Assembly: GCA_036560705.1 (NCBI GenBank)
Contig: DATBQR010000121.1
Coordinates: forward strand, 62,001 to 126,000
DNA length: 64,000 bases
Direction of reading: 5' to 3'
DNA from: RBG-16-66-20 sp036560705
Lineage (GTDB): Bacteria > Pseudomonadota > Gammaproteobacteria > Burkholderiales > SG8-39
Made by a program: the position numbers and the translations under genes. Shown here piece after piece: positions 25,456-33,753 of this stretch. The notes under the pieces were generated by a model. The model had not been told where the DNA came from. It was given only the letters and a program-made list of their open reading frames with translations, and ran no database searches. Each line of letters opens with the position of its first letter. Position 1 is the first letter of the stretch.

Positions 25456-27195
25456 TCATTGGCCGCGCATGAACAGGCGGTCCAGGTCCGCCATGGTGAG
25501 CTGGTACCAGGTCGGCCTGCCGTGGTTGCAGCTGCCGGAACGCTCGGTCTCTTCCATCTCGCGCAGCAGCGCGTTCATCTCGGTGACCGTGAGGATGCGG
25601 TTGGCGCGCACCGCGGCATGGCAGGCCATGGTGGCGAGCAGCTCGTTCTGGCGTGCCGACAGCACCTCGCTCGCGCCGTACTCGCGGATGTCCTTGAGCA
25701 GGTTGCGCGTCAGCCCGGCGACATCGCCGCCGGCGAGCAGCGCCGGCGCCGAGCGCACCGCCAGCTCGTTCGGACCGGAGACGCTGGTCTCCAGGCCCAG
25801 TTTCTCCAGCGCTTCGCTGTTCTCCTCGGCGGTGGCGATATCGAGCGCATCCACCGCCAGCACCGCGGGCACCAGCAGGCGCTGCCGCGCAACTTCGCCC
25901 GCATCCAGGCCCAGCTTCAGCTTCTCCATCACGATGCGCTCGTGCGCGGCATGCATGTCCACCAGCACCAGCCCGGCGTCGTTCTGGGCGAGAACGTAGA
26001 CGCCGTGCAGCTGCGCGAGCGCAAAACCAAGGGGAGGAGATTTTTCAGAGGCCGGCAGCGGCGCCGCCGACGTCGCGGTCGCCATGAAGGTCTGGTACGC
26101 CTGGGCCGGCTGTGCGAGGCCGAAACCAGGCTGGAATCCGGGCTGCAAGCCGGGACCGGATTGCGGAATCCTCGCGTAGGCCACTGGCGCCTCCGCCGCT
26201 GACGGGGCGAGAACGCGCTTGAGGGCATGCAAGACGAACTGGTGGATGCCGCCTGAATCGCGAAAGCGCACTTCGATCTTGGCCGGGTGGACGTTGACGT
26301 CCACGGTGCGCGGGTCGATCTCGAGGAACAACAGGTAGGCGGGCTGGCGCTCGCCATGCAGCTGGTCGCGGTAGGCCTCGCGCACCGCGTGCGACAGCAT
26401 GCGGTCGCGCACGAAGCGGCCGTTGACGAACAGGTATTGCGAGTCGGCGCGGCGGGTGTTCCCCTCACGCGCCGCTTGCGGCGTGCCGGCGAGGCCGGAG
26501 AGGCGCAGCGTGCCGGCCTGCGCGTCGACCCGGAAGCTGGCGTCGAGGAACTCGCGGCCGAGCAGCGCCGCGGCGCGCTCGCCGACGGCTTGCGCGCGCA
26601 GGTGAGCGGAGACGCGGCCGTTGTGCTTGAGGGTGAAGGCGATGTCCGCACGCGCCAGCGCCGCTCTGCGGAACGTCTCTTCGCAATGTCCGAACTCGGT
26701 CTGCTCGGTGCGCATGAATTTCTTGCGCGCCGGCGTGTTGAAGTAGAGATCTTCCACCAGCACCGTGGTGCCGGCTGCGCGTGCCGCGGGTTTCGCCGCG
26801 CCGCCGCTGCCGCCCTCGGAACGGATGATCCACGCGTGGGACGAGTTTGCCGCCCGGCTGGCGATGGAGAGGCGCGCGACCGACGCGATGGAAGCGAGCG
26901 CTTCGCCGCGGAACCCCATCGTCGCCACGCCCTGCAGGTCGTCCAGCGTCTGGATCTTGCTCGTGGCGTGGCGCGCGAGCGCGAGCGGCAGATCCTCCTT
27001 CGCCAGCCCGCCGCCGTCGTCGTCCACCTGCACGCGCTTGATGCCGCCCTGGTCGAGCGCGACCTGGATTTCGGCGGCACCCGCATCGAGCGCGTTTTCC
27101 AGCAGTTCCTTGAGCACGGAGGCGGGGCGCTCCACCACTTCGCCCGCGGCGATCTGGCTGATCAGCAGCTCGGGCAGGATGCGGATGTGGCTCAT
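25456..27195 (-). CDS. mutL: DNA mismatch repair protein MutL
   Basis: A 579-residue MutL. The GHKL ATPase N-terminus shows ELLENALDAG, QVDDDGGGLAKEDLPLALARHATSKI and MGFRGEALASI. The C-terminal domain contains LVDMHAAHERIVMEKL, close to the DQHA(x)2E(x)4E endonuclease motif with M for Q, and ACHAAVRANRIL ... SCNHGRPTW near the end. ATG 27195 (MSHIRILPE) is preferred over 27234, which adds unconserved residues. It couples MutS mismatch recognition to strand nicking. It has a divergent promoter with dedA. Confidence 0.95.
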   Translation of the reverse strand: MSHIRILPELLISQIAAGEVVERPASVLKELLENALDAGAAEIQVALDQGGIKRVQVDDDGGGLAKEDLPLALARHATSKIQTLDDLQGVATMGFRGEALASIASVARLSIASRAANSSHAWIIRSEGGSGGAAKPAARAAGTTVLVEDLYFNTPARKKFMRTEQTEFGHCEETFRRAALARADIAFTLKHNGRVSAHLRAQAVGERAAALLGREFLDASFRVDAQAGTLRLSGLAGTPQAAREGNTRRADSQYLFVNGRFVRDRMLSHAVREAYRDQLHGERQPAYLLFLEIDPRTVDVNVHPAKIEVRFRDSGGIHQFVLHALKRVLAPSAAEAPVAYARIPQSGPGLQPGFQPGFGLAQPAQAYQTFMATATSAAPLPASEKSPPLGFALAQLHGVYVLAQNDAGLVLVDMHAAHERIVMEKLKLGLDAGEVARQRLLVPAVLAVDALDIATAEENSEALEKLGLETSVSGPNELAVRSAPALLAGGDVAGLTRNLLKDIREYGASEVLSARQNELLATMACHAAVRANRILTVTEMNALLREMEETERSGSCNHGRPTWYQLTMADLDRLFMRGQ

Positions 27196-27214
27196 GGAAT
27201 GCGGCTCCCGCCGG

Positions 27215-27226
27215 AGTATATAGAAT
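27215..27226. promoter_or_regulatory. Back-to-back -10 elements for mutL (minus) and dedA (plus)
   Basis: On the minus strand TATACT (complement of 27215-27220) precedes mutL; on the plus strand TAGAAT (27221-27226) precedes dedA by six bases only. The two hexamers abut, so polymerase binding at one would exclude the other. The dedA transcript would be leaderless or nearly so. Confidence 0.45.
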
Positions 27227-27232
27227 CCGGGC

Positions 27233-27883
27233 ATGGAAATTCTCTCCCAGGCCTGGGAAATCGCGGTTCATCTCGATGCGCACCTCGCGGACTTCGTCGC
27301 CCTGCACGGCGCCTGGGTGTACGCATTGCTGTTTGCCATCGTGTTCATCGAAACCGGCCTCGTCATCTGGCCGTTCCTGCCCGGGGATTCGCTGCTGTTC
27401 GTCACCGGCGCGGTCGCGGCGGCGGGCGGAATGGACATCGCCACGGTGATGGCGGTGCTGGTCGCCGCGGCGCTGGCGGGCGACAACGTCAACTACGGCA
27501 TCGGCCGGTGGATCGGCCCGCGCATTTTCCAATACGAGCAGTCGCGCTGGTTCAGCCCGGCGCACCTCAGGCGCGCGCATGCGTTCTACGAGCGCCACGG
27601 CGGCAAGACCATCATCCTCGCGCGCTTCCTGCCGATCGTGCGCACCTACGTGCCCTTCGTGGCCGGGATCGGCGCCATGCCTTACCTGCGCTATGTCGGC
27701 TTCTGCGTGGCGGGCGCGCTGCTGTGGGTGATTTCCGTGTGCACCGCGGGCTACTTTTTCGGCAACATCCCGCTGGTGAAGAACAACCTGAGCGTGGTGA
27801 TCGTGCTGATCGTGCTCGTTTCGATGGTCCCGGCTGCTTTTGCCTGGGGCAGGGCGCGCCTAGTTCGTCAGCGCCAGGGGTAG
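27233..27883 (+). CDS. DedA family (SNARE-associated/VTT) membrane protein
   Basis: A 216-residue DedA protein with the conserved FIETGLVIWPFLPGDSLLF, the amphipathic GGDNVNYGIGRWIG-like segment, and RFLPIVRTYVPFVAGIGAM with the functional arginine. Homologues flip or transport C55-isoprenyl phosphate or phospholipids and support envelope integrity. It is the second VTT-type domain in the window (the other is fused at 2191). No SD precedes the ATG, which lies six bases after a -10-like TAGAAT. Its last 24 bases overlap amiC convergently. Confidence 0.9.
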   Translation: MEILSQAWEIAVHLDAHLADFVALHGAWVYALLFAIVFIETGLVIWPFLPGDSLLFVTGAVAAAGGMDIATVMAVLVAAALAGDNVNYGIGRWIGPRIFQYEQSRWFSPAHLRRAHAFYERHGGKTIILARFLPIVRTYVPFVAGIGAMPYLRYVGFCVAGALLWVISVCTAGYFFGNIPLVKNNLSVVIVLIVLVSMVPAAFAWGRARLVRQRQG

Positions 27884-29197
27884 CTGCGGGCGCGGAGGAT
27901 TCTTGGCGAGGTAGCGCTTGATGCCGGTGAGGATGGCACGGGCGATCTGGTCCTGGTAGGCCTCGTCGTTCAGGCGCTGTTCTTCTTCGGGGTTGGAGAT
28001 GAAGGCGGTCTCGACCAGGATCGAAGGCACGTCCGGCGATTTCAGCACCGCGAAGCTCGCCTGCTCGACCTGCGCCTTGTGCAGCGTGTTCACCTGGCCG
28101 ATCTCGCCCAGCACCGCGTTGCCGAGCCGCAGGCTGTGGTCGATGGTGGCGGTCTGCGAAAGGTCGAGCAGGGTCTGCGCGAGATACTTGTCCTTGACGT
28201 CGATATTCACGCCGCCGATGAGGTCCGCCTCGTTTTCCTTTTTCGCCAGCCAGCGCGCGGCTTCGGAAGTGGCGCGTCGCTCCGAGAGCGCGAACACGCT
28301 CGAGCCGCGCGCATTCGCCTTGATGAACGCGTCGGCGTGGACCGAGACGAAGAGGTCGGCCTTGACGCGCCGCGCCTTGTCCACGCGGGTCTGCAGCGGG
28401 ACGTAGAAATCCGCGTCGCGCGTGAGCACCGCGCGCATTTCGGGCTCGGCATCGACCAGCAGCTTGAGGCGTTTCGCGATCGTCAGGGTGATGTCCTTTT
28501 CGCGCGAACCGTGCCTGCCGCGCGCGCCCGGATCTTCGCCGCCGTGCCCCGCGTCGATCACGATCGTCGCCATGCGGGCGACCTTGGGCTTGTCGGGCGG
28601 CGGCGGGGCCGCTTCCTTTTCCGCCCTGTCTTCCTTCTTCGGGGCCCTGCCGTCCGCCTCGATCAGGGCGGCGAGGGGATCAGGGGGCACCACCGGATAG
28701 ATGTCGAGCACCAGGCGGTGGCCGTATTCGGCGATCGGTTTCAGGGCGAAGACCTGCGGCTTCACCTCGGCCTTCAGATCGAGCACGAGGCGCACCACCC
28801 CCGGCCGGTTGCGGCCGACGCGCAGCTTGTCGATGTAGGGATCGCCGGTGGCGACCTTGCCGTCCAGCTCGGCGAGCGCGGGACCGAGCTCGACCCCTTC
28901 CAGGTCCAGCACCAGCCGCTCCGGGTTCTTCACCGCGAACAGCCTGTACTTGATCTCGGCTTTCGACTCCAGGGTGACGCGGGTGTATTCCTTCGCCGGC
29001 CAGATCCGCGTCGAGACGATCTGCGCCTGCGCGCAGCTTGCGGCTAGGAAGAGCGCCAGCGCAACAAGGCAGTTGCCAGCCAGGCCTCGCCGGGCTTCGA
29101 GTGCGCTGCCAGCGCCGCCGTGCGTGATTCGCCGTCGTAGCGAAGGTGAATTTCGAAGTCCGGCGGCGTGAGCAGGTCTCCGGCCCGCTCGGGCCAT
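27860..29197 (-). CDS. amiC: N-acetylmuramoyl-L-alanine amidase, AMIN + Amidase_3 (start uncertain)
   Basis: After a hydrophobic export signal (CLVALALFLAASCAQA) come an AMIN domain (IWPAKEYTRVTLESKAE to LVLDIYPVV) for septal localisation, an acidic linker, and a zinc amidase: IVIDAGHGGEDPGARG, the zinc-ligand E in REKDITL, SVHADAF and ILVETAFISNPEEE. It cleaves septal peptidoglycan cross-wall stems. Start choice is unresolved: the nearest canonical ATG is 29197 (given here), which leaves about 40 unconserved residues before the signal core and overlaps tsaE by 154 bases. CTG 29083 would give a compact signal peptide with 40 bases of overlap, but no basic n-region. Confidence 0.85.
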   Translation of the reverse strand: MARAGRRPAHAAGLRNSPSLRRRITHGGAGSALEARRGLAGNCLVALALFLAASCAQAQIVSTRIWPAKEYTRVTLESKAEIKYRLFAVKNPERLVLDLEGVELGPALAELDGKVATGDPYIDKLRVGRNRPGVVRLVLDLKAEVKPQVFALKPIAEYGHRLVLDIYPVVPPDPLAALIEADGRAPKKEDRAEKEAAPPPPDKPKVARMATIVIDAGHGGEDPGARGRHGSREKDITLTIAKRLKLLVDAEPEMRAVLTRDADFYVPLQTRVDKARRVKADLFVSVHADAFIKANARGSSVFALSERRATSEAARWLAKKENEADLIGGVNIDVKDKYLAQTLLDLSQTATIDHSLRLGNAVLGEIGQVNTLHKAQVEQASFAVLKSPDVPSILVETAFISNPEEEQRLNDEAYQDQIARAILTGIKRYLAKNPPRPQLPLALTN

Positions 29198-29541
29198 TCC
29201 ACGATACAGAGCGACTGCGGATTGAAGTGCTCGCGGAAGCCTGAGCTTAGCCATTCAGACTGGTTCTTGAACCTATAAAAATCAAAGTGATACAAGTTTA
29301 ATCTCAAAAGGCTATAAGGTTCAAGCAGCGTATAGGTCGGGCTTTTTACCCGTCCCGGATGGCCCAGGGCGCGAATCAGGCCCCGGGCCAGGGTGGTTTT
29401 CCCGGAGCCGAGATCTCCCTTGAGGTGCAGCACCAGCCCGTTCGCTGCGCCGGCGGCCAGCGCTTCGCCGAATCGAAGCGTCGCGGCTTCTCCGGGCAAA
29501 CTGAGATGCAGAGGGTCGGGCCAGTTAGGATGCTCGGCCAT
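29044..29541 (-). CDS. tsaE: tRNA threonylcarbamoyladenosine biosynthesis ATPase TsaE
   Basis: A 165-residue TsaE: Walker A LKGDLGSGKTTLARGLIRALG, SPTYTLLEPYS, LYHFDFYRF and the CIVEWPERAGDLL block are diagnostic. It drives the TsaBD complex that makes t6A37 in ANN-decoding tRNAs. The order tsaE-amiC is common in proteobacteria. Its ATG shares the tetranucleotide CATG (29539-29542) with the divergent queG ATG, so the promoters of each gene must lie inside the other or very near the start. Confidence 0.95.
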   Translation of the reverse strand: MAEHPNWPDPLHLSLPGEAATLRFGEALAAGAANGLVLHLKGDLGSGKTTLARGLIRALGHPGRVKSPTYTLLEPYSLLRLNLYHFDFYRFKNQSEWLSSGFREHFNPQSLCIVEWPERAGDLLTPPDFEIHLRYDGESRTAALAAHSKPGEAWLATALLRWRSS

Positions 29542-30592
29542 GGATTATTCGGTGCTCGCGGCGGACATCAAGCAGTGGGGACTGGGGCTCGGCTTCCAGG
29601 CGGTGGGCATTGCGGATACCGATCTCTCGGCCGCGCATGGCCGCCTCGCCGGCTGGCTCGGGCTGGGGTGGCACGGCGAGATGGATTATATGGCGCGGCA
29701 CGGCGAACTCCGCTCGCGCCCGGCCGACTTGGTGCCCGGCACCCTGCGCGTGCTCTCCTGCCGCATGGACTACCTGGCGGATGTCCCCGGTTCCGTCGAA
29801 GAGGAACTGCGGGATCCGTCCGCGGCGTACATCGCGCGCTACGCGCGCGGCCGCGACTACCACAAGGTGATGCGCGGCCGCCTGCAGAAGCTCTGCGAGC
29901 GCATCGAGGCCGAGGTCGGCCCCTTCGGCCACCGCGCTTTCGCGGACTCGGCGCCTGTCATGGAGGTGGAACTGGCGGTGCGCGCCGGCGTCGGCTGGCG
30001 CGGCAAGCACACGCTGCTGCTCGACCGCGGCGCGGGCTCGTGGTTTTTCCTCGGCGAGATTTACTGCGATCTGCCGCTGCCGGTGGATGCGCCGGCGACG
30101 GACCATTGCGGCAGCTGCCGCCGCTGCATCGACGTCTGCCCGACGCAGGCGATCCGCGCGCCCTACCGACTGGAGGCGCAGCGCTGCATTTCCTACCTGA
30201 CGATAGAACTCAAGGGGCCGATTCCCGAGGAATTCCGCCCGCTCATCGGCAACCGTGTTTATGGCTGCGACGACTGCCAGCTGGTCTGTCCGTGGAACGG
30301 CTTTGCCCGCCTTTCTGACGAAGATGATTTCAAGGTCAGGAACGGGCTGGATCGCTCGACGCTGGTGGAACTGTTCGGCTGGACCGCGGAGGAGTTCGAC
30401 CGGAGAATGCAGGGTTCGCCGATCCGGCGCATCGGCTACGAGCGCTGGCTCAGGAATCTGGCGGTGGGCCTCGGCAATGCGCCGGGCTCGCCTGAAATCA
30501 TTCAATCCCTGAAGAAACGAATGGACCATCAATCCCCCCTGGTTCGCGAACATGTAGCTTGGGCGCTCGAACGTCATGGCCTGGCAGCCTGA
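29540..30592 (+). CDS. queG: Epoxyqueuosine reductase
   Basis: A 350-residue QueG: corrinoid-binding N-terminal domain (GLGLGFQAVGIADTDLS, GWHGEMDYMARH), then two 4Fe-4S clusters in CGSCRRCIDVCPTQAI and CDDCQLVCPWNGFA. It reduces epoxyqueuosine to queuosine in tRNA, using cobalamin; an adenosyltransferase for corrinoids is encoded at 12.9 kb. ATG 29540 is right for MDYSVLAADIKQW; the frame is open upstream. No SD is visible, and a TAGGAT lies eight bases before the ATG. It shares CATG with tsaE. Confidence 0.95.
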   Translation: MDYSVLAADIKQWGLGLGFQAVGIADTDLSAAHGRLAGWLGLGWHGEMDYMARHGELRSRPADLVPGTLRVLSCRMDYLADVPGSVEEELRDPSAAYIARYARGRDYHKVMRGRLQKLCERIEAEVGPFGHRAFADSAPVMEVELAVRAGVGWRGKHTLLLDRGAGSWFFLGEIYCDLPLPVDAPATDHCGSCRRCIDVCPTQAIRAPYRLEAQRCISYLTIELKGPIPEEFRPLIGNRVYGCDDCQLVCPWNGFARLSDEDDFKVRNGLDRSTLVELFGWTAEEFDRRMQGSPIRRIGYERWLRNLAVGLGNAPGSPEIIQSLKKRMDHQSPLVREHVAWALERHGLAA

Positions 30593-31475
30593 CCGCCTGT
30601 TGCCCGGGTTCGAGTCGCTCGAGCTCGCGGCGCCGGACGACTACGACGGGCGCGTGGTGGCGACGCTGGTGCGCCTGCCCGCGCCGGAAGCGCTGCAAGG
30701 TGCGGTGCGAGGCAGCGTACTGTACGTGCACGGTTTCATCGACTATTTTTTCCAGCAGCACATGGCCCGGCGCTTCGCCGCCGAGGGCTATGCGTTCTAC
30801 GCCCTCGACCTGCGCAAGCACGGCCGCTCGCTGCTGCCGCAGCAGCACCCGTGCTTCTGCAAGGATCTGTCCGAGTACTACGACGACATCACGCGCGCGA
30901 TCACGGAGATCGGCGCCGACGTGCTGCTGGCCGGGCATTCGACCGGTGGACTGATCTGTTCCCTGTACAAGCATGAAGGCGAGCAGCGCGATCGCGTGCG
31001 CGCGCTCTGGCTGAACAGCCCGTTCTTCGACTGGAAGGAAGCCCGCAAGGGCAAATTGCGGATCGCCCGGTTGCTCGGCTGGTTTTCCCCGTTCATGAAC
31101 GATCCCGGGGCGGTGCTGCCGGCCTACGTGCGCAGCCTTCACAGGAACTGGGATGGCGAGTGGGACTTTGATCTCTCGCTCAAGCCATTGATGGGATTTC
31201 CGGCCTACTTCGGCTGGGTAGGGGCGATCTTCGCGGCGCACGCCAAGGTCCACGCCGGCCTGTCGCTGGATTGCCCGGTGCTGTCGATGTATTCGGACGA
31301 AGCCGACATGGTGCTCGACTGGAAGCAGGTGTCGCGCTGGTCGCGCACGCTCGGCCGGGATGTGACCGCGCTGCAATTTCCCGGGGGACTGCACGACCTC
31401 GTGCTCTCGGCCGCGGAGGTCCGCGAGAGCGTCTTCCACCAGCTGTTCGCCTGGACGGCGGGAAGGTCTCTCTAG
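30576..31475 (+). CDS. Alpha/beta hydrolase (monoacylglycerol lipase-like)
   Basis: A 299-residue alpha/beta hydrolase: oxyanion-hole region YVHGFIDYFFQQHMAR, DLRKHGRS, nucleophile elbow LLAGHSTGG, an acidic residue in MYSDEADMVLDW and a C-terminal histidine in PGGLHDLVLS, giving a complete Ser-Asp-His triad. The order of motifs resembles serine aminopeptidase S33/monoglyceride lipases. It overlaps queG by 17 bases and its stop shares CTAG with the convergent sulfurtransferase gene. The substrate is unknown. Confidence 0.85.
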   Translation: MAWQPDRLLPGFESLELAAPDDYDGRVVATLVRLPAPEALQGAVRGSVLYVHGFIDYFFQQHMARRFAAEGYAFYALDLRKHGRSLLPQQHPCFCKDLSEYYDDITRAITEIGADVLLAGHSTGGLICSLYKHEGEQRDRVRALWLNSPFFDWKEARKGKLRIARLLGWFSPFMNDPGAVLPAYVRSLHRNWDGEWDFDLSLKPLMGFPAYFGWVGAIFAAHAKVHAGLSLDCPVLSMYSDEADMVLDWKQVSRWSRTLGRDVTALQFPGGLHDLVLSAAEVRESVFHQLFAWTAGRSL

Positions 31476-32299
31476 AGGCTGCGCGCGATCGGCCGGGCGG
31501 GGTCCGCGGACCACTCGCTCCAGGAACCGATGTAGACGCGCGATCCGGTGAGGCCGGCGACTTCCATCGCCAGCGCGTTGTGGCAGGCGGCGACGCCGGA
31601 GCCGCAGTAGTGGATGTAGTCCGCCGGATTTCGTCCGGCGAGGGCCGCTTCGAATTCGGCGCGCAGCACTTCCGGCTGCTTGAAGGTGCCCTCGGCCGAG
31701 AGGTTGTCGTTGTTGAAGCGGTTCTTCGCGCCCGGGATGCGCCCTGCGACCGGATCGATCGGCTCCTGCTCGCCGCGGTAGCGCGCGGGCGCGCGCGCGT
31801 CGAGCAGCGCCGCCTTGCGGAGTTTTTTCTCGACCAGAGAGACGGTCGCAACCGCCGAGGCCCTGGCTTTCCCAGGATAGCCGGCCGGCGGGAACTGCGG
31901 GACCTCGGCGGTCACCGGCCGGCCTTCCTTCAGCCACTTCGCCATGCCGCCATCGAGAACGGCAACCGGTTCGTGTCCCACCCAGCGCAGCATCCACCAC
32001 AGGCGCGCGGCCATGGCGCCCGGCCCGCCGTCGTAGCAGACCACCTGGTCTTCCGGTTTGAGGCCCTGCCTGCCCAGCCATGAAATGAAGCTCCTCGGTT
32101 CGGGCAGCGGGTGACGGCCGTTCCTGCCCGTCTTCGGCGCGGAGAGGTCGCGATCGAGGTGCGCGAACAGGGCGCCCGCGATATGCGCCTCGCCGTATTG
32201 CTGCTCGCCGAGAGCGGGATTGGCAAGATCGTGGCGGCAATCGAACACGCGCCACTCGGGGTGCTGCGCCAGTTCGCCGGTCGATACCAGTGCGTTCAT
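31472..32299 (-). CDS. Sulfurtransferase with two rhodanese domains (SseA-like)
   Basis: A 275-residue tandem-rhodanese protein: an inactive N-terminal domain (VFDCRHDLANPALG to DQVVCYDGGPGAMAARLWWML) and an active C-terminal one with the loop YCGSGVAACHNALAM. The loop CGSGVAA resembles 3-mercaptopyruvate sulfurtransferases (CG[ST]GVT) more than thiosulfate rhodaneses (CRKGVT). ATG 32299 overlaps the Rieske oxygenase stop (ATGA), indicating co-translation. The open frame upstream to 33361 is a shadow in the oxygenase gene. Confidence 0.88.
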   Translation of the reverse strand: MNALVSTGELAQHPEWRVFDCRHDLANPALGEQQYGEAHIAGALFAHLDRDLSAPKTGRNGRHPLPEPRSFISWLGRQGLKPEDQVVCYDGGPGAMAARLWWMLRWVGHEPVAVLDGGMAKWLKEGRPVTAEVPQFPPAGYPGKARASAVATVSLVEKKLRKAALLDARAPARYRGEQEPIDPVAGRIPGAKNRFNNDNLSAEGTFKQPEVLRAEFEAALAGRNPADYIHYCGSGVAACHNALAMEVAGLTGSRVYIGSWSEWSADPARPIARSL

Positions 32300-33402
32300 T
32301 TGCCGAGCTCGCGCCGCAGCCACTCGTGGAAATGCACCATCGTGTCCTCCATCGGCGACTGGTACGGGCCGGCGTCGTCCAGGCCCTGCTGCCAGAGCGC
32401 GCGGCGGCCGCGATCCATGCGGCGGCAGATTTCGTCGTCCTCCAGCGCCGTTTCGACGTAGGCGGCTCTCTGCGCCTCGACGAATTCGCGCTCGAAATGG
32501 ACGATTTCCTCGGGATAATAGAATTCCACCACGTTGGTGGTGAGCGTGGGCGAGCGCGGGATCAGGTTGGAGACGATCAGCACGTTCGGATACCACTCGA
32601 AGGTCAGCCCGGGAAAATAGGTGGCCCAGAGTGCGCCGTATTTCGGCGTCTTGCCGCCGAGGCGCTTCAGGCAGGCGTCCTGCCATTTGCGATAGACCGG
32701 CGTGCCGGGTGCGGTCAGGCCCTTTTTGGCCGACATCACCTGCACCGAGTTGCGCTCGCCGTAGCGCACGTGGAAGTTGCTGCAATCGGCGAAGTTGCCC
32801 AGGCCCGCGTGCAGGAAATCCACGTGGTAGACCTCGAGGTAGACCTCGACGAAGGTTTTCCAGTTGGTGGCGTAATCCGTGGTCTCCACGCGGTCGAGCA
32901 CGTAGCCGGAAAAATCGAAATCCTCGCTGCAGCCGAAATCGGCCAGGTCCTTGCGCGCATCGCGCGGTCCGGTGAACAGCAGCCCGTTCCAGCGGGTCAG
33001 GGGACTCGAGTGCAGCTTCACGCAGGGATTTTCCGGAAACTGCGGCGCGCCGAGCAGCTCGCCCTTCAGGTCGTAGGTCCAGCGGTGCAGCGGGCAGACG
33101 ATGTTCTGGATGTTGCCGCGCCCCTCGAGCATCAGCGATTGCCGGTGGCGGCAGACATTCGACAGCAGCTCGACGCCGCCCGCATTTTCCGAGTTCCTCA
33201 CCAGCATCCTGGCGTCGTCCATCCAGCCGATGGTCTGGTAGTCGCCCACGTTCGGCACCATCAGTTCGTGGCCGGCGTAGCCCGGGCCGGCATCGAACAG
33301 AAGTTTTTTCTCGAGCGCGAAGATTTCCGGATCGAAGTACCAGCTGACCGGCAGCTGGCACTGGACCGGCCGCAGGTGGGGCGCGGGAATGAGCTTGGAC
33401 AT
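32296..33402 (-). CDS. Rieske non-heme iron oxygenase, alpha subunit
   Basis: A 368-residue ring-hydroxylating-type oxygenase alpha subunit. The Rieske cluster ligands are CRHRQS and CPLHRWTYDLKG; the mononuclear iron site shows NWKTFVEVYLEVYHVDFLHAGL with two histidines. The whole resembles the choline-monooxygenase/SRPBCC group. No ferredoxin or reductase gene is adjacent, so electrons come from elsewhere. It is coupled to a sulfurtransferase and divergent from xseB-ispA-dxs. The substrate cannot be told; this family includes aromatic dioxygenases and betaine demethylases. Confidence 0.85.
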   Translation of the reverse strand: MSKLIPAPHLRPVQCQLPVSWYFDPEIFALEKKLLFDAGPGYAGHELMVPNVGDYQTIGWMDDARMLVRNSENAGGVELLSNVCRHRQSLMLEGRGNIQNIVCPLHRWTYDLKGELLGAPQFPENPCVKLHSSPLTRWNGLLFTGPRDARKDLADFGCSEDFDFSGYVLDRVETTDYATNWKTFVEVYLEVYHVDFLHAGLGNFADCSNFHVRYGERNSVQVMSAKKGLTAPGTPVYRKWQDACLKRLGGKTPKYGALWATYFPGLTFEWYPNVLIVSNLIPRSPTLTTNVVEFYYPEEIVHFEREFVEAQRAAYVETALEDDEICRRMDRGRRALWQQGLDDAGPYQSPMEDTMVHFHEWLRRELGK

Positions 33403-33445
33403 TCGCTGGTTGCGCGTACGTGCCGTAAGTGCTTAAAAGCGCGGC

Positions 33446-33451
33446 ATTTTA
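33446..33451 (-). promoter_or_regulatory. Candidate -10 (TAAAAT, minus) for the Rieske gene
   Basis: The complement of ATTTTA at 33446-33451 reads TAAAAT, 44 bases before the Rieske ATG. It sits in the 102-base divergent gap with xseB. Confidence 0.35.
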
Positions 33452-33463
33452 CATGATTCGGGT

Positions 33464-33492
33464 TTGACCCTGCCGCCGCACTCGGATATGGT
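33464..33492 (+). promoter_or_regulatory. Sigma-70-like promoter for xseB-ispA-dxs
   Basis: TTGACC (33464-33469), an exact 17-base spacer and TATGGT (33487-33492). The xseB ATG is only 12 bases after the -10 and no SD precedes it, so the transcript would carry a leader of about five bases. Confidence 0.55.
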
Positions 33493-33504
33493 GTCCACCC
33501 CCCT

Positions 33505-33753
33505 ATGAGCAAGCAAGCGAAGCCCGCCGAACCGACCTTCGAGAAGGCCCTGGCGGAACTCGAAAGCATCGTGGCCCGCATGGAAGAGGGCGGCCTGTCG
33601 CTCGAGCAGTCGCTGGCCGCGCACAAGCGTGGCCTGGAACTGGCGAAGCAGTGCCGCGAACGTCTCGAGGCCGCGCAGCAGCAGGTCAAGGTGCTGGAAG
33701 GGGAAGTGCTCAAGCCTCTGCTGGCCGGGTCGGATGCTGGCGAGCGCGACTGA
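33505..33753 (+). CDS. xseB: Exodeoxyribonuclease VII small subunit
   Basis: An 82-residue XseB, with TFEKALAELESIVARMEEGGLSLEQSLAAHKRG, the family core, and a helical C-terminus (LAKQCRERLEAAQQQVKVLEG). It binds XseA to form active exonuclease VII. It overlaps ispA by 20 bases and heads the xseB-ispA-dxs operon typical of proteobacteria. No Shine-Dalgarno is seen before the ATG. Confidence 0.94.
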   Translation: MSKQAKPAEPTFEKALAELESIVARMEEGGLSLEQSLAAHKRGLELAKQCRERLEAAQQQVKVLEGEVLKPLLAGSDAGERD

